Positions 1 through 10,002 of a stretch of DNA of 64,000 bases are shown here, in pieces. The notes under the pieces were generated by a model, which saw only the letters and a list, made by a program, of their open reading frames with translations, searched no databases and was not told the origin of the DNA. Made by a program: the position numbers and the translations under genes. Position 1 is the first letter of the stretch, and the number at the start of each line of letters is the position of its first letter. Source of the stretch: Corallococcus sicarius (GTDB lineage: Bacteria > Myxococcota > Myxococcia > Myxococcales > Myxococcaceae); NCBI RefSeq assembly GCF_003611735.1, contig NZ_RAWG01000009.1, positions 1 through 64,000 on the forward strand, in the 5' to 3' direction.

Positions 1-322
1 GGTGGGAGGGGTGCGGAGGGCGGCGGGCGTTCATAAAAGTAGAGCCCCTCCGGCTGCCGGGAAGCGTGTTCGGTGGTAGGAAGGGCGTCCAGGCAGGCAC
101 GGCGTACCGGGTTGACAGATCCGGTCCGCACCTTCCACGGATCATCACATGAGGCGGGGCACGGCTTGACTCCCGGAATATCCGGTGTCTAGGGTGCGCG
201 GCCTCAACAAAGCCTCAGGTCCCTATTGGAGGGACACCCGCAGCTTCCGGTTGCTCCCCGCAGGCGGCTGCGAACACCTCTCAACAGGGGGCAGTTGTAC
301 CGTTTCCAAGGACTTCCACTTC
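1..322 (+). other. Upstream region and leader of rpsA
   Basis: No gene of its own is seen here. The stretch holds the candidate rpsA promoter (166-195) and a leader of roughly 120 bases. The leader contains a 6-bp hairpin (219-224 pairing with 230-235, loop ATTGG). A reading frame continuous with rpsA opens at a GTG at 185, but this part does not look like S1 protein and overlaps the promoter, so I treat it as untranslated. A second TTGACA at 112-117 has no convincing -10 partner. S1 leaders in other bacteria can be autoregulated by S1 binding; whether this one is cannot be read from sequence. Confidence 0.5.
166..195 (+). promoter_or_regulatory. Candidate sigma-A promoter of rpsA
   Basis: TTGACT at 166-171, an 18-base spacer, then TAGGGT at 190-195. 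The -10 resembles the G-rich -10 boxes (TAAGGG-like) known for vegetative Myxococcus promoters. Transcription would start near 202, leaving a leader of about 120 bases before the rpsA ATG. Called on motif and position only. Confidence 0.4.
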
Positions 323-2029
<1,707 letters not shown>

Positions 2030-2055
2030 TCAGCCCAACGTCTTGACGTGAATAG

Positions 2056-2088
2056 CGGCCGGGTTCCCCAGCGGGAGCCCGGCCGTTT
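2056..2088 (+). terminator. Rho-independent terminator after rpsA
   Basis: A 13-bp GC-rich stem (2056-2068 with 2073-2085, one G-T wobble) closes a four-base loop CAGC and is followed by TTT and an AT-rich stretch. It begins 27 bases after the rpsA stop codon and separates S1 from the thiolase unit. Confidence 0.85.
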
Positions 2089-2092
2089 CCAT

Positions 2093-2123
2093 TTGATTCG
2101 GCCGAAACGCCCCGTGATAAGGG
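2093..2123 (+). promoter_or_regulatory. Candidate promoter of the thiolase/CoA-transferase unit
   Basis: TTGATT at 2093-2098 and GATAAG/TAAGGG at 2116-2123 give a 17- to 19-base spacing. They lie just downstream of the rpsA terminator, where a new promoter is needed. The start point would be about 35 bases before the thiolase ATG. Weak motif evidence. Confidence 0.3.
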
Positions 2124-2165
2124 CGTCCGGCGCTGTTAGCGAAGTCCCTTCCAGGAGGCAGTTCC

Positions 2166-3347
2166 ATGGCTCGTGAAGTCGTCATCGTGGGCGCGGCCCG
2201 TACCCCCATCGGCTCCTTCCAGGGCGCCCTCTCCAAGCTCACCGCCCCCCAGCTGGGCGCCATCGCCATCAAGGCGGCGCTGGAGCGCGCGGGCGTGAAG
2301 CCGGAGGCCGTGCAGGAGGTCATCATGGGCAACGTCCTCCAGGCCGGCGTGGGCCAGGCCCCGGCGCGTCAGGCGGCCATCTTCGCGGGCATCCCGCACA
2401 GCGTCCCCGCCGTCACGCTCAACAAGGTCTGTGGCTCCGGTCTCAAGGCCGTCATCGCCGCGGCGCAGTCCATCGCCCTGGGTGACGCGGACGTCATCGT
2501 CGCGGGCGGCATGGAGTCCATGAGCAACGCGCCCTACATCAGCCACACGATGCGCGGTGGGGCTCGCATGGGGAACGTGGAGTTCAAGGACGCGATGATC
2601 CACGACGGCCTCTGGGACGTGTACGACAACGTCCACATGGGCATCTGTGCCGAGGCCTGTTCCACCTCCCACGACATCAGCCGCTCGCAGCAGGACGAGT
2701 TCGCGCTGGAGTCCACGCGCCGCGCCATCCAGTCCCAGAAGGACGGCCACTTCGCCGCGGAGATCGTCCCGGTCCAGATTCCGGGCAAGAAGCCGGACGA
2801 GTTCGTCACGGTCTCCGAGGACGAGGGCCCCAAGAACGCCAAGCCGGAGAAGATCCCCACCCTGAAGCCCGTCTTCAAGAAGGACGGCACGGTGACGGCC
2901 GCCAACGCGTCCTCCATCAACGACGGCGCCGCGGCGCTGGTGCTGATGAGCGAGGAGCGGGCGAAGGCGGAGGGCCGCACCATCCTGGGCCGCATCAAGG
3001 GCTACGCGCAGGCGGCCCGCAAGCCGGTGGAGTTCACCATCGCGCCGGCGGACGCCATCAACACGCTGCTCCAGAAGCAGAACATCACCGCCAAGGACGT
3101 GGACCTCTGGGAGATCAACGAGGCCTTCTCCGTGGTGGCCATCGCGAACAACCGCATCCTCGGGCTGGATCCCGCCAAGGTGAACGTACGCGGCGGCGCG
3201 GTGGTGCTCGGCCACCCCATTGGCGCCTCCGGTGCGCGCGTGCTCGTCACGCTGCTGCACACGCTGAAGGACCAGGACAAGAAGCGGGGCGTGGCGTCGC
3301 TGTGCATCGGCGGCGGCGAAGGCATCGCGCTGATGGTCGAGCGCTGA
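2166..3347 (+). CDS. Acetyl-CoA acetyltransferase (thiolase II)
   Basis: This enzyme reversibly condenses two acetyl-CoA to acetoacetyl-CoA. The 393-residue length is standard for biosynthetic/degradative acetoacetyl-CoA thiolases. The nucleophilic cysteine is Cys89 in KVCGSGLKAV. The C-terminal catalytic motifs are GHPIGASG (His350) and CIGGGEG (Cys380, the acid/base). AGGAGG at 2153-2158 sits 7 bases before the ATG. The two CoA-transferase subunits follow immediately, so the likely role is acetoacetate activation and cleavage, or the reverse. I cannot tell atoB, phaA and thl-type names apart from sequence alone, so no symbol is given. Confidence 0.93.
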   Translation: MAREVVIVGAARTPIGSFQGALSKLTAPQLGAIAIKAALERAGVKPEAVQEVIMGNVLQAGVGQAPARQAAIFAGIPHSVPAVTLNKVCGSGLKAVIAAAQSIALGDADVIVAGGMESMSNAPYISHTMRGGARMGNVEFKDAMIHDGLWDVYDNVHMGICAEACSTSHDISRSQQDEFALESTRRAIQSQKDGHFAAEIVPVQIPGKKPDEFVTVSEDEGPKNAKPEKIPTLKPVFKKDGTVTAANASSINDGAAALVLMSEERAKAEGRTILGRIKGYAQAARKPVEFTIAPADAINTLLQKQNITAKDVDLWEINEAFSVVAIANNRILGLDPAKVNVRGGAVVLGHPIGASGARVLVTLLHTLKDQDKKRGVASLCIGGGEGIALMVER

Positions 3348-3360
3348 AAGGCGTGACGGA

Positions 3361-4062
3361 ATGAACAAGGTCTACGCGAGCGCGGATGAGGCGGTCGCCG
3401 ACATCCCGGACAACATCACGTTGATGAGTGGTGGGTTCGGGCTGTGCGGCAACCCCGAGAACCTCATTGAAGCCCTTCACAAGAAGAACGTGAAGGGCCT
3501 CACCATCATCTCCAACAACTGTGGCACCACGGAGCTGGGCCTGGGCGTCCTGCTGCAGAACAAGCAGGTCAAGAAGATGGTGGCCAGCTACGTGGGGGAG
3601 AACAAGGAGTTCGAGCGGCAGTTCCTCTCCGGTGAGCTGGAGGTGGAGCTGAACCCGCAGGGCACGCTCGCGGAGCGCATCCGCGCCGGGGGCTGCGGCA
3701 TTGGCGGGTTCTTCACGCCGACGGGCGCGGGCACCCAGGTGGCGGAGGGCAAGGAGTCGCGCATGATCGACGGGCGACTGCATGTCCTGGAGACGCCGCT
3801 CAAGGCGGACTTCGCCATCATCCACGCGTACAAGGCGGACACCTGGGGCAACCTGGTGTTCCACAAGACGGCGCGGAACTTCTCCCCGATGATGTGCATG
3901 GCGGCGAAGGTCACCATCGTGGAGGCGGAGCACATCGTGCAGCCGGGGGAGCTGGATCCGGACCTCGTGCACATCCCGAGCATCTTCGTGCACCGCATCG
4001 TGCAGGCGAAGAACCTCCACAAGTGGATCGAGCGGCGGACCGTCCGCAAGAAGGCGTCCTGA
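3361..4062 (+). CDS. 3-oxoacid CoA-transferase, subunit A
   Basis: This is the alpha subunit of a family I CoA-transferase (succinyl-CoA or acetyl-CoA:acetoacetate type), which moves CoA onto acetoacetate. The 233-residue length is usual. The N-terminal GGFGLCGNPENL motif and the NNCG and GGCGIGG segments are typical of the A subunit. It starts 13 bases after the thiolase stop and ends three bases before the B subunit, so the two are surely co-translated. With the neighbouring thiolase, the pair would convert acetoacetate to acetoacetyl-CoA and then to two acetyl-CoA. The acyl donor (succinyl- or acetyl-CoA) cannot be read from sequence. Confidence 0.92.
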   Translation: MNKVYASADEAVADIPDNITLMSGGFGLCGNPENLIEALHKKNVKGLTIISNNCGTTELGLGVLLQNKQVKKMVASYVGENKEFERQFLSGELEVELNPQGTLAERIRAGGCGIGGFFTPTGAGTQVAEGKESRMIDGRLHVLETPLKADFAIIHAYKADTWGNLVFHKTARNFSPMMCMAAKVTIVEAEHIVQPGELDPDLVHIPSIFVHRIVQAKNLHKWIERRTVRKKAS

Positions 4063-4065
4063 GCC

Positions 4066-4722
4066 ATGCCCCTGTCACGTGAACAGATCGCGCAGCGCAT
4101 CGCCCAGGAACTGAAGGACGGCTTCTACGTCAACCTGGGCATCGGCATCCCCACGCTCGTGCCCAACTACATCCCGCCCGGGGTGGAGGTGGTGCTCCAG
4201 TCGGAGAACGGCCTGCTCGGCATCGGGCCGTACCCGGAGGAGGGGAGCGAGGACCCGGACCTCATCAACGCGGGCAAGGAGACGGTGACGGTGGTGAAGG
4301 GCTCCGCCTTCTTCGACTCCGCGCTCTCGTTCGGGATGATCCGCGGAGGCCACATCGACCTGGCCGTGCTGGGCGCCATGGAGGTCAGCGAAGAGGGTGA
4401 CCTGGCCAACTGGATGATCCCCGGCAAGATGGTCAAGGGAATGGGCGGCGCCATGGACCTGGCGGTGGGTGCGAAGCGCATCTACGTGGCCATGGAGCAC
4501 GCCAACAAGGACGGGCAGCCCAAGATCTTGAAGAAGTGCTCGCTGCCGCTGACGGGCCTCAAGTGCGTGCACCACATCGTCACCGACCATGCCTTCATCG
4601 ACGTCACGCCGGCGGGGCTGGTCCTCCGGGAGCTGGCGCCCGGGCTGACGGTGGAGCGGGTGCAGCAGCTCACGGGGCCGAAGCTGATGGTCGCGCCCGA
4701 CCTTCGTGAGATGAAGTTCTGA
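4066..4722 (+). CDS. 3-oxoacid CoA-transferase, subunit B
   Basis: This is the beta subunit and carries the catalytic glutamate. In its 218 residues the active-site motif SENG is intact, with Glu47, the residue that forms the glutamyl-CoA intermediate in family I CoA-transferases. [11 protein letters not shown] near residues 25-35 and [14 protein letters not shown] in the middle are also typical. Myxobacteria also have a CoA-transferase-like pair (AibA/AibB) that has been recruited as a glutaconyl-CoA decarboxylase. The intact SENG motif argues for a true transferase here. It ends 14 bases before a hairpin that closes the three-gene unit. Confidence 0.93.
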   Translation: MPLSREQIAQRIAQELKDGFYVNLGIGIPTLVPNYIPPGVEVVLQSENGLLGIGPYPEEGSEDPDLINAGKETVTVVKGSAFFDSALSFGMIRGGHIDLAVLGAMEVSEEGDLANWMIPGKMVKGMGGAMDLAVGAKRIYVAMEHANKDGQPKILKKCSLPLTGLKCVHHIVTDHAFIDVTPAGLVLRELAPGLTVERVQQLTGPKLMVAPDLREMKF

Positions 4723-4736
4723 GCCTCCCGGGCTAG

Positions 4737-4769
4737 GGTGCCTTCCGTTCCCCAGGGACGGAAGGCACC
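4737..4769 (+). terminator. Hairpin terminator after the CoA-transferase genes
   Basis: A perfect 12-bp inverted repeat (GGTGCCTTCCGT at 4737-4748 with its complement at 4758-4769) closes a nine-base loop, 14 bases after the subunit B stop. No long T run follows, so termination may be partial. The hairpin overlaps the far upstream GTG (4738) that could otherwise be taken as the PilZ start, which supports the later ATG. Confidence 0.7.
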
Positions 4770-4800
4770 TTGCCCCCTTCGGGAAAGCGGAGCGCATCTC

Positions 4801-5205
4801 ATGGCCGACCCCCAGGAAAAGCACGTCCCCGCGGCGAGAGCCCATCGCATCGACCATGAGCTGCCCGTGGCGTACCGCACGGTGGCGGGCTTCGTGACGG
4901 ACTGGGCGGTGAACCTGTCGCGCGGCGGGCTGTACATCAACACCCAGCAGCCCCTGCCGGTGGGCACCGTGGTGCGCCTGCTGGTGTCGCTGCCGGGGGC
5001 CAGCTTCCCCGTGGACCTGGTGGGGAAGGTGACCCGCACCAACGCGCAGGGAACGCCGGGCCCCGGGGCTCCTGGAGAGGTTCCGGGGATGGCGGTGGAG
5101 TTCGTGGACGTTGATGACGACAAGCGGTCGCGCATCGAAGCGTTCGTGGAGCGCCTGCGGGAAGCCCTGCCGGCGGACGAGCGTGGCAGCGCGACCCGGA
5201 AGTAG
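4801..5205 (+). CDS. PilZ domain protein (putative c-di-GMP receptor)
   Basis: This is a single-domain PilZ protein of 134 residues. Arginines at 13 and 16 precede the barrel, and the NLSRGG motif at residues 38-43 matches the (D/N)xSxxG signature of PilZ domains. Together these form the usual cyclic-di-GMP site. The barrel continues with PVGTVVRLLVSLPG and a GMAVEFVDVDDD segment typical of small myxobacterial PilZ proteins. The start is ATG 4801, because the upstream in-frame GTG lies inside the terminator hairpin. Such proteins usually transmit c-di-GMP signals to motility or exopolysaccharide systems; no partner is adjacent. Confidence 0.8.
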   Translation: MADPQEKHVPAARAHRIDHELPVAYRTVAGFVTDWAVNLSRGGLYINTQQPLPVGTVVRLLVSLPGASFPVDLVGKVTRTNAQGTPGPGAPGEVPGMAVEFVDVDDDKRSRIEAFVERLREALPADERGSATRK

Positions 5206-5241
5206 GGCGGCCGTCCCAGGCGTCCCCTTGAGAGCGCCTGC

Positions 5242-6531
5242 ATGCTGACGCTGCCAGAGACCCCCATCGACCTGACGATTGAACGGCTGGGCCAGCTCGG
5301 CGAGGGCGTGGCCTCGTGGGAGGGCCGTACCGTCTTCGTGCCCGGCGCCTTCCCCGGCGACACCGTGCGCGTCCTCCTGGAGTCCCACGGGCGGGTGCTG
5401 CGCGGACAGCTGCGGCAGGTGCTCGCCGACGGAGCGGAGCGCGTCACCTCGCGCTGCGTCTACTCCGAGGCCTGTGGCGGCTGTGACTGGCTGGAGCTGG
5501 GCGTGTCCGCGCAGCGCTCCGCGAAGCAGGAGATCGTCCTCTCCACGCTGGAGCACCTGGGCCACCTGCCGCGCGCGGGCTTCACGGTGCGGCCGCTGAT
5601 GGTGGCGCCCCGGGACTGGGGCTACCGGCGCCGCGCGGTGCTGCACGGGGCAGGCAAGGGGGCGCTCGGCTACTTCGGCCGGCGCACGCATGAGCGCGTC
5701 CCGGTGGACGTCTGCCCCGCACTCACGCCCGTGCTGACGGCGCTGCCGGGGAAGCTGGCCCCGCTGCTCAAGCCGCTGGCGAAGGACACCGAGGAGGTCA
5801 TGCTCCTCGCCGAAGGGGACAAGGCCGCGTTCGCGGTGAACCTCTCCGGCCCGGTGACGGCGCGGCACCTGGAGGCCGCGGAGGCCGCCGTGCGGGCGCT
5901 GCGGCTGGAGGGCGCGGTGCTGGTGCCGAAGGAGGGCTCGGCGCGGCTCGTGGGCAAACCGGTGCTGCGCTCGCTGTCGCCGCTGCGGCCGGAGGTGCCG
6001 GTGTACCTGCGGCCGGATGCCTTCGCCCAGGCGCACGCGGAGGCCAACGTGGGGCTCGTGTCCTCCGCCATCCAGGAGCTGGGCGCGCGGGAGACGGACT
6101 CGGTGCTGGAGCTGTACTCGGGCAACGGCAACTTCACCTTCCCGCTGGCGGGGACGGCCGCGTCGGTGCTGGGGGTGGAGTCCTCGCCGGTGGGCGTGGA
6201 GTTGGCCCAGCGCAGCGCCCGCGAGGGTGGGGTGGGCAACGTGCGCTTCATCCAGGGTGATGCGCGCAAGGTGTGCGACGGCCTGGTGGCGGAGGGGCGG
6301 ACGTTTGATTTGTGCCTCGCGGATCCGCCGCGCGCGGGGGCTCCGGGGCTGGCGAAGTGGATGCGCGCGTTGAACGTGCGCCGCGTAGTGTACGTGGCGT
6401 GTGATCCGGCCTCGCTGGCGCGGGACGGGGCGGCGCTGGTGGAGGCCGGTTACAAGCCCGTGGCGCTCCAGGTGGTGGACATGTTCCCGCAGACGCACCA
6501 CGTGGAAGCCGTCATGTCGTTCGAACGGTAG
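5242..6531 (+). CDS. Class I SAM-dependent RNA m5U methyltransferase (RlmD/RumA-TrmA family)
   Basis: This enzyme methylates C5 of a uridine, most likely in 23S rRNA. An N-terminal TRAM-like domain (about 10-65) is followed by the [4Fe-4S] cysteines Cys72, Cys78, Cys81 and Cys158 of the RlmC/RlmD type. The C-terminal Rossmann domain has ELYSGNGNFTFPLA (SAM site), the DPPRAG motif, the nucleophile Cys387 in VACDPASLARD, and the general base Glu422 in HHVEAV. The 429-residue length fits. The iron-sulfur cysteines favour the rRNA enzymes over tRNA-specific TrmA, but the target uridine is not decided by sequence. It starts 36 bases after the PilZ stop and may share its transcript. Confidence 0.9.
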   Translation: MLTLPETPIDLTIERLGQLGEGVASWEGRTVFVPGAFPGDTVRVLLESHGRVLRGQLRQVLADGAERVTSRCVYSEACGGCDWLELGVSAQRSAKQEIVLSTLEHLGHLPRAGFTVRPLMVAPRDWGYRRRAVLHGAGKGALGYFGRRTHERVPVDVCPALTPVLTALPGKLAPLLKPLAKDTEEVMLLAEGDKAAFAVNLSGPVTARHLEAAEAAVRALRLEGAVLVPKEGSARLVGKPVLRSLSPLRPEVPVYLRPDAFAQAHAEANVGLVSSAIQELGARETDSVLELYSGNGNFTFPLAGTAASVLGVESSPVGVELAQRSAREGGVGNVRFIQGDARKVCDGLVAEGRTFDLCLADPPRAGAPGLAKWMRALNVRRVVYVACDPASLARDGAALVEAGYKPVALQVVDMFPQTHHVEAVMSFER

Positions 6532-6561
6532 CGCACGGAAAGGACACAAGCGGCCTTCACC

Positions 6562-7959
6562 ATGGACGCCCGCATCGTCGAGTTCGCCGAGGTCCTCCGC
6601 CAGAACGGCGTGCGCGTCAGCACGTCCGAGGTCCAGGACGCGCTGCGCGCCACCGCCGAGGTGGGGCTCGAGGACCGCAACCTGTTCCGCGCCGTGCTGC
6701 GCACCACGCTCATCAAGCGCGAGCTGGACGTGGACACCTTCCGCCGCGCGTTCGACTTCTACTTCTCCGGCGCGGCGCGCACGTTCGAGGCGCTCGACGA
6801 ATCACTGGCGAAGCAGCTGGAGGACGAGGGCTATCTGGAGGGCGACCTGCTGAAGATGGTCATCTACCAGATGAACCTGCTCGCCCCGGAGATGTCCCCG
6901 CTGGCCCAGGCCATCCTCGCGGGCGACCGCGCGCGGCTGGCGCAGATCTTCCGGCAGGCGTCGCTGCAACTGGACCTGGGACAGCTGGAGAGCCCGCTGC
7001 AGACGGGGTTCTTCACGCGGCGGCTGCTCGCGGGCGCGGGCATGGAGCGGGCGCGCTCGGACCTCAAGTCCATGGAGGACGAGCTGCGCGCGCGGGGCCT
7101 GAGCGCGGAGGGCATCGAGATCGTCTCGCGCCACGTGGCCGCGGCGATGCGCAAGATTGAGGACGCCGCGCGCCAGGAGGTGCGGCGCCAGTCCGAGGCC
7201 CGCATCCGCCGCCGCACGGACTCCGTCACGGACAAGCCGCTCCACCTGCTGAGCCAGGCGGAGGTGGACCAGATGGAGGCCGCCGTGCGCACGCTGGCGG
7301 AGAAGCTCAAGAGCCGGCTCATCCGCAAGCAGCGCTCGCACCGCCGGGGTTCGCTCAACGTGCGCCGCACGCTGCGCCGGAACATGCCCTGGGACGGCAT
7401 CCCCATGGTGCCGCAGTTCCGCCGCCGCAGGCCCGAGCGCCCGGAGCTCGTCGTGCTCTGCGACGTCTCCGACTCCGTGCGCAACGCTTCGCGGATGATG
7501 CTGCTGTTCATGCACACGCTGCAGTCGCTGTTCGTGCGCGTGCGCTCGTTCGTCTTCGTGTCCGACATCGGGGAGGTGACGCACTTCTTCAAGGACCTGG
7601 ACGTGAGCGAGGCCATCGACGCGGCGACCGCCGGACGCACCGTGTCCATGAGCGCGAACTCCAACTACGGCCGCGCGCTGGCGGACTTCACCCGGGACCA
7701 TCTGGGCAGCATCACCCGCCGCACCACCGTGATGATCATTGGCGACGGTCGCAACAACTACAACGCGAGCAACGCATGGGCCCTCAAGGACCTGCGCCGC
7801 AAGGCGAAGCGCGTGTTGTGGATCTGCCCCGAGGACCGCGGCAACTGGGGCATCGGCGACAGCGAGATGCTCACCTACGAGAAGCACTGTCACCAGGCCG
7901 TGGTCGTCACGTCCGTGTCGGACCTGAGCCGCATCGCGGATCAGCTCGTCCCCGCCTGA
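6562..7959 (+). CDS. VWA domain-containing protein, CoxE-like
   Basis: The 465-residue protein has a helical, arginine-rich N-terminal half (residues 1-280) and a C-terminal von Willebrand factor A domain. The metal-ion-dependent adhesion site is intact: DVSDS near residue 300, a downstream threonine/serine cluster (GRTVSMSANSNYGRAL), and IIGDGRNN. The layout matches CoxE-like VWA proteins, which work with MoxR-type AAA+ ATPases in metalloenzyme maturation or stress responses. No MoxR gene is adjacent, so its partner must be elsewhere or it acts alone. No signal peptide or membrane segment is visible, so it is probably cytoplasmic. It is followed 26 bases later by a small helical protein. Confidence 0.82.
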   Translation: MDARIVEFAEVLRQNGVRVSTSEVQDALRATAEVGLEDRNLFRAVLRTTLIKRELDVDTFRRAFDFYFSGAARTFEALDESLAKQLEDEGYLEGDLLKMVIYQMNLLAPEMSPLAQAILAGDRARLAQIFRQASLQLDLGQLESPLQTGFFTRRLLAGAGMERARSDLKSMEDELRARGLSAEGIEIVSRHVAAAMRKIEDAARQEVRRQSEARIRRRTDSVTDKPLHLLSQAEVDQMEAAVRTLAEKLKSRLIRKQRSHRRGSLNVRRTLRRNMPWDGIPMVPQFRRRRPERPELVVLCDVSDSVRNASRMMLLFMHTLQSLFVRVRSFVFVSDIGEVTHFFKDLDVSEAIDAATAGRTVSMSANSNYGRALADFTRDHLGSITRRTTVMIIGDGRNNYNASNAWALKDLRRKAKRVLWICPEDRGNWGIGDSEMLTYEKHCHQAVVVTSVSDLSRIADQLVPA

Positions 7960-7985
7960 ACCCCCTTTCCCCCGAGGCTTCCCCC

Positions 7986-8501
7986 ATGGCTCCGTCCCTC
8001 TTCGACGACTACCTGGACGTCCGCAACGTGGAGACCGGTACGGACTTCGACGCCGCCGACGACCGCACGCTGCGCATGGCCTCCCGGCCGGTGGACAAGG
8101 CGATGCTCGACGCCCTGGTCCGCTACCAGGAGACCTTCCTCACCCACGTGGAGGCGGACGTCCGCCCGGAGGCCATGGCCCGCGCCCAGACGGAGGCGCT
8201 CGCCGCCAGCGGGCTGGATTTGAAGGCGGTGGAGTGGGGGCTGTCCGTGCTCCGGGCCTTCGGTGGCCGGCGGTGGACGCTCCAGCGGCTCCAGACGAAG
8301 CTCACGGAGCTGGAGGGCTCCACGGCGCCGGAGGTGGACGCGCTGCGCAAGCGCGTCCAGGATGAGCTGCTGAAGCAGGAGCGTCACACGGAGGCGCTCA
8401 GCCGGCGGTACGGCGCGGAGACGGTGGCACTGCTCCGTGAGCACGAAGCGAAGCTGGTCGCCCTGCACACCCGGCTCACCAAGGTGCTCAGCCGGGGATG
8501 A
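7986..8501 (+). CDS. Hypothetical helical protein
   Basis: I do not recognise a family. The 171-residue product is acidic at the N terminus and then mostly helical. Residues 110-170 are rich in Glu, Lys, Arg and Leu in a heptad-like pattern, suggesting a coiled coil. There is no signal peptide, transmembrane segment, cysteine motif or enzyme signature. The start is ATG 7986, because the frame upstream runs into the end of the VWA gene. The 26-base gap and shared strand suggest co-transcription with the VWA protein, perhaps as a partner; that is inference from position only. Confidence 0.7.
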   Translation: MAPSLFDDYLDVRNVETGTDFDAADDRTLRMASRPVDKAMLDALVRYQETFLTHVEADVRPEAMARAQTEALAASGLDLKAVEWGLSVLRAFGGRRWTLQRLQTKLTELEGSTAPEVDALRKRVQDELLKQERHTEALSRRYGAETVALLREHEAKLVALHTRLTKVLSRG

Positions 8502-8519
8502 ACCAGCCCGTCCGCCCGG

Positions 8520-8550
8520 TTGCATTCCGCAGCCCGGCATCGCATAAGGG
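8520..8550 (+). promoter_or_regulatory. Candidate promoter of miaB
   Basis: TTGCAT at 8520-8525 and TAAGGG at 8545-8550, spaced 19 bases. The -10 has the form seen in vegetative Myxococcus promoters and resembles the one proposed before the thiolase gene. The start point would lie about 18 bases before the miaB ATG. Weak evidence. Confidence 0.25.
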
Positions 8551-8574
8551 CCCGTTTTCCCTCAAGGCCAACCC

Positions 8575-9960
8575 ATGAAGCGCTACTTCATCCACACCTT
8601 CGGTTGTCAGATGAACGTCAACGACTCGCTCCGCATGAGCGAAGCGTTGTCGACGATGTCCTACGTCCCGACGCCGGAGCCGGAGAACGCGGACCTCATC
8701 ATCCTCAACACCTGCTCCATCCGGGAGAAGGCCGAGGACAAGATGCTGTCCGCGCTGGGGCGCTACCGCGCGGTGAAGGCCAGTCGCGGCGCCATCCTGG
8801 GCGTGGGCGGGTGCGTGGCCCAGCAGGAGAAGGACAAGCTGCTGAAGAAGGTGCCCTACCTGGACTTCGTCTTCGGCCCGGACAACATCGCGAAGCTGCC
8901 GGAGGTCATCCGCCGCGTGCAGGAAGAGCGCGAGCGGGTGGTGGAGACCGCCTTCGTGGACTCCGAGGAGTACGTCTTCCCGCGCGCCGACGCGGAGACG
9001 TCCCGGGGCAAGGTGACGGAGTTCGTCACCGTGATGAAGGGCTGCGACAACGTCTGCTCCTTCTGCGTCGTGCCGCACACCCGCGGCCGCGAGGTGAGCC
9101 GCGCCTTCCCGGAGGTGCTGCTGGAGGTGGCGGACCTGGCGCGCGTGGGCCTGCGCGAAGTGACGCTCATCGGGCAGAACGTCAACTCGTACCAGGGCGG
9201 CATCAGCTTCGCGCAGCTCTTGCTGCGCACCGCGGAGGTGCCGGGCATCGAGCGCGTGCGCTTCACCACCAGCCATCCGCATGACCTGTCGGACGAGCTG
9301 ATTGAAGCGTTCCGCACGCAGCCCAAGATCGCCCCGCACTTCCACCTGCCGGTGCAGTGCGGCAGCGACCGCATCCTGAAGATGATGCGCCGCGACTACA
9401 CGGTGGTGCAGTACCTGGAGCGGCTGGAGAAGCTGCGCGCCGCCCGGCCCGGCATCGCCATCACCACCGACATCATCGTGGGCTTCCCCGGGGAGACCGA
9501 GGAGGAGTTCGAGATGACGCTCCAGCTCACGGAGCAGGTCCGGTACGACAACCAGTTCTCCTTCGTCTACAGCCCGCGCCCCAAGACGGGCGCCGCGCTG
9601 CGCGAGAAGGACTGGGGCCCGGTGCCGCACGAGGTGAAGGTGGCCCGGCTGGAGCGCCTGCAGAAGGTGCAGCGGCGCATCAGCGGCGAGTACACGCAGG
9701 CGCAGGTGGGCCTGGACGTGGAGGTCATGGTCGAGGGCCGCTCGCGCTACGACGCCACCAAGCGCTTCGGGCGCACGCCGGAGAACCGCACCGTCAACTT
9801 CGACGGTGACGCTCCCGCGGGCTCCTTCGTGAAGGTCCACATCGAGCGCGCCACGCCCAACCAGCTCCAGGGCAAGCAGGTGGCGGTGCTGATGGAGCCC
9901 ACCGTGGCGCCGCCTCCGGTGGAGCTCACGGTGCCGCTGCACGTGCCGGCGGAGGCCTGA
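8575..9960 (+). CDS. miaB: tRNA-2-methylthio-N6-dimethylallyladenosine synthase MiaB
   Basis: This radical-SAM methylthiotransferase adds the 2-methylthio group to i6A37 of tRNAs reading U-starting codons. The N-terminal UPF0004 domain holds Cys11 (TFGCQMN), Cys47 (NTCSIRE) and Cys80 (GGCVAQQ), which bind the auxiliary [4Fe-4S] cluster. The radical-SAM cluster is CxxxCxxC at Cys157, Cys161 and Cys164 (GCDNVCSFC). A C-terminal TRAM domain starts near residue 380 (GLDVEVMVEGRSR). The short spacing TFGCQMN-x-NDS and the 461-residue length fit MiaB rather than MtaB or RimO. Confidence 0.95.
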   Translation: MKRYFIHTFGCQMNVNDSLRMSEALSTMSYVPTPEPENADLIILNTCSIREKAEDKMLSALGRYRAVKASRGAILGVGGCVAQQEKDKLLKKVPYLDFVFGPDNIAKLPEVIRRVQEERERVVETAFVDSEEYVFPRADAETSRGKVTEFVTVMKGCDNVCSFCVVPHTRGREVSRAFPEVLLEVADLARVGLREVTLIGQNVNSYQGGISFAQLLLRTAEVPGIERVRFTTSHPHDLSDELIEAFRTQPKIAPHFHLPVQCGSDRILKMMRRDYTVVQYLERLEKLRAARPGIAITTDIIVGFPGETEEEFEMTLQLTEQVRYDNQFSFVYSPRPKTGAALREKDWGPVPHEVKVARLERLQKVQRRISGEYTQAQVGLDVEVMVEGRSRYDATKRFGRTPENRTVNFDGDAPAGSFVKVHIERATPNQLQGKQVAVLMEPTVAPPPVELTVPLHVPAEA

Positions 9961-10002
9961 CGCTTCGCCGGTAGTCCCCTTGCGTCTCCCGGAGGTTCCG
10001 CC

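Noticed and set aside
185-322. GTG at 185 as the rpsA start
   Set aside because: The added 46 residues are unlike S1 and overlap the candidate promoter; ATG 323 has a ribosome binding site and the expected N terminus.
3361-4722. AibA/AibB-type glutaconyl-CoA decarboxylase
   Set aside because: The B subunit keeps the catalytic glutamate in SENG, and the pair is coupled to a thiolase, which fits a true CoA-transferase.
4738-4800. GTG at 4738 as the PilZ start
   Set aside because: It lies inside a perfect terminator hairpin; ATG 4801 gives a normal PilZ length.
4075-6549. An 824-codon antisense open frame over three genes
   Set aside because: His/Arg-rich with no motif; it covers three well-supported genes on the + strand.
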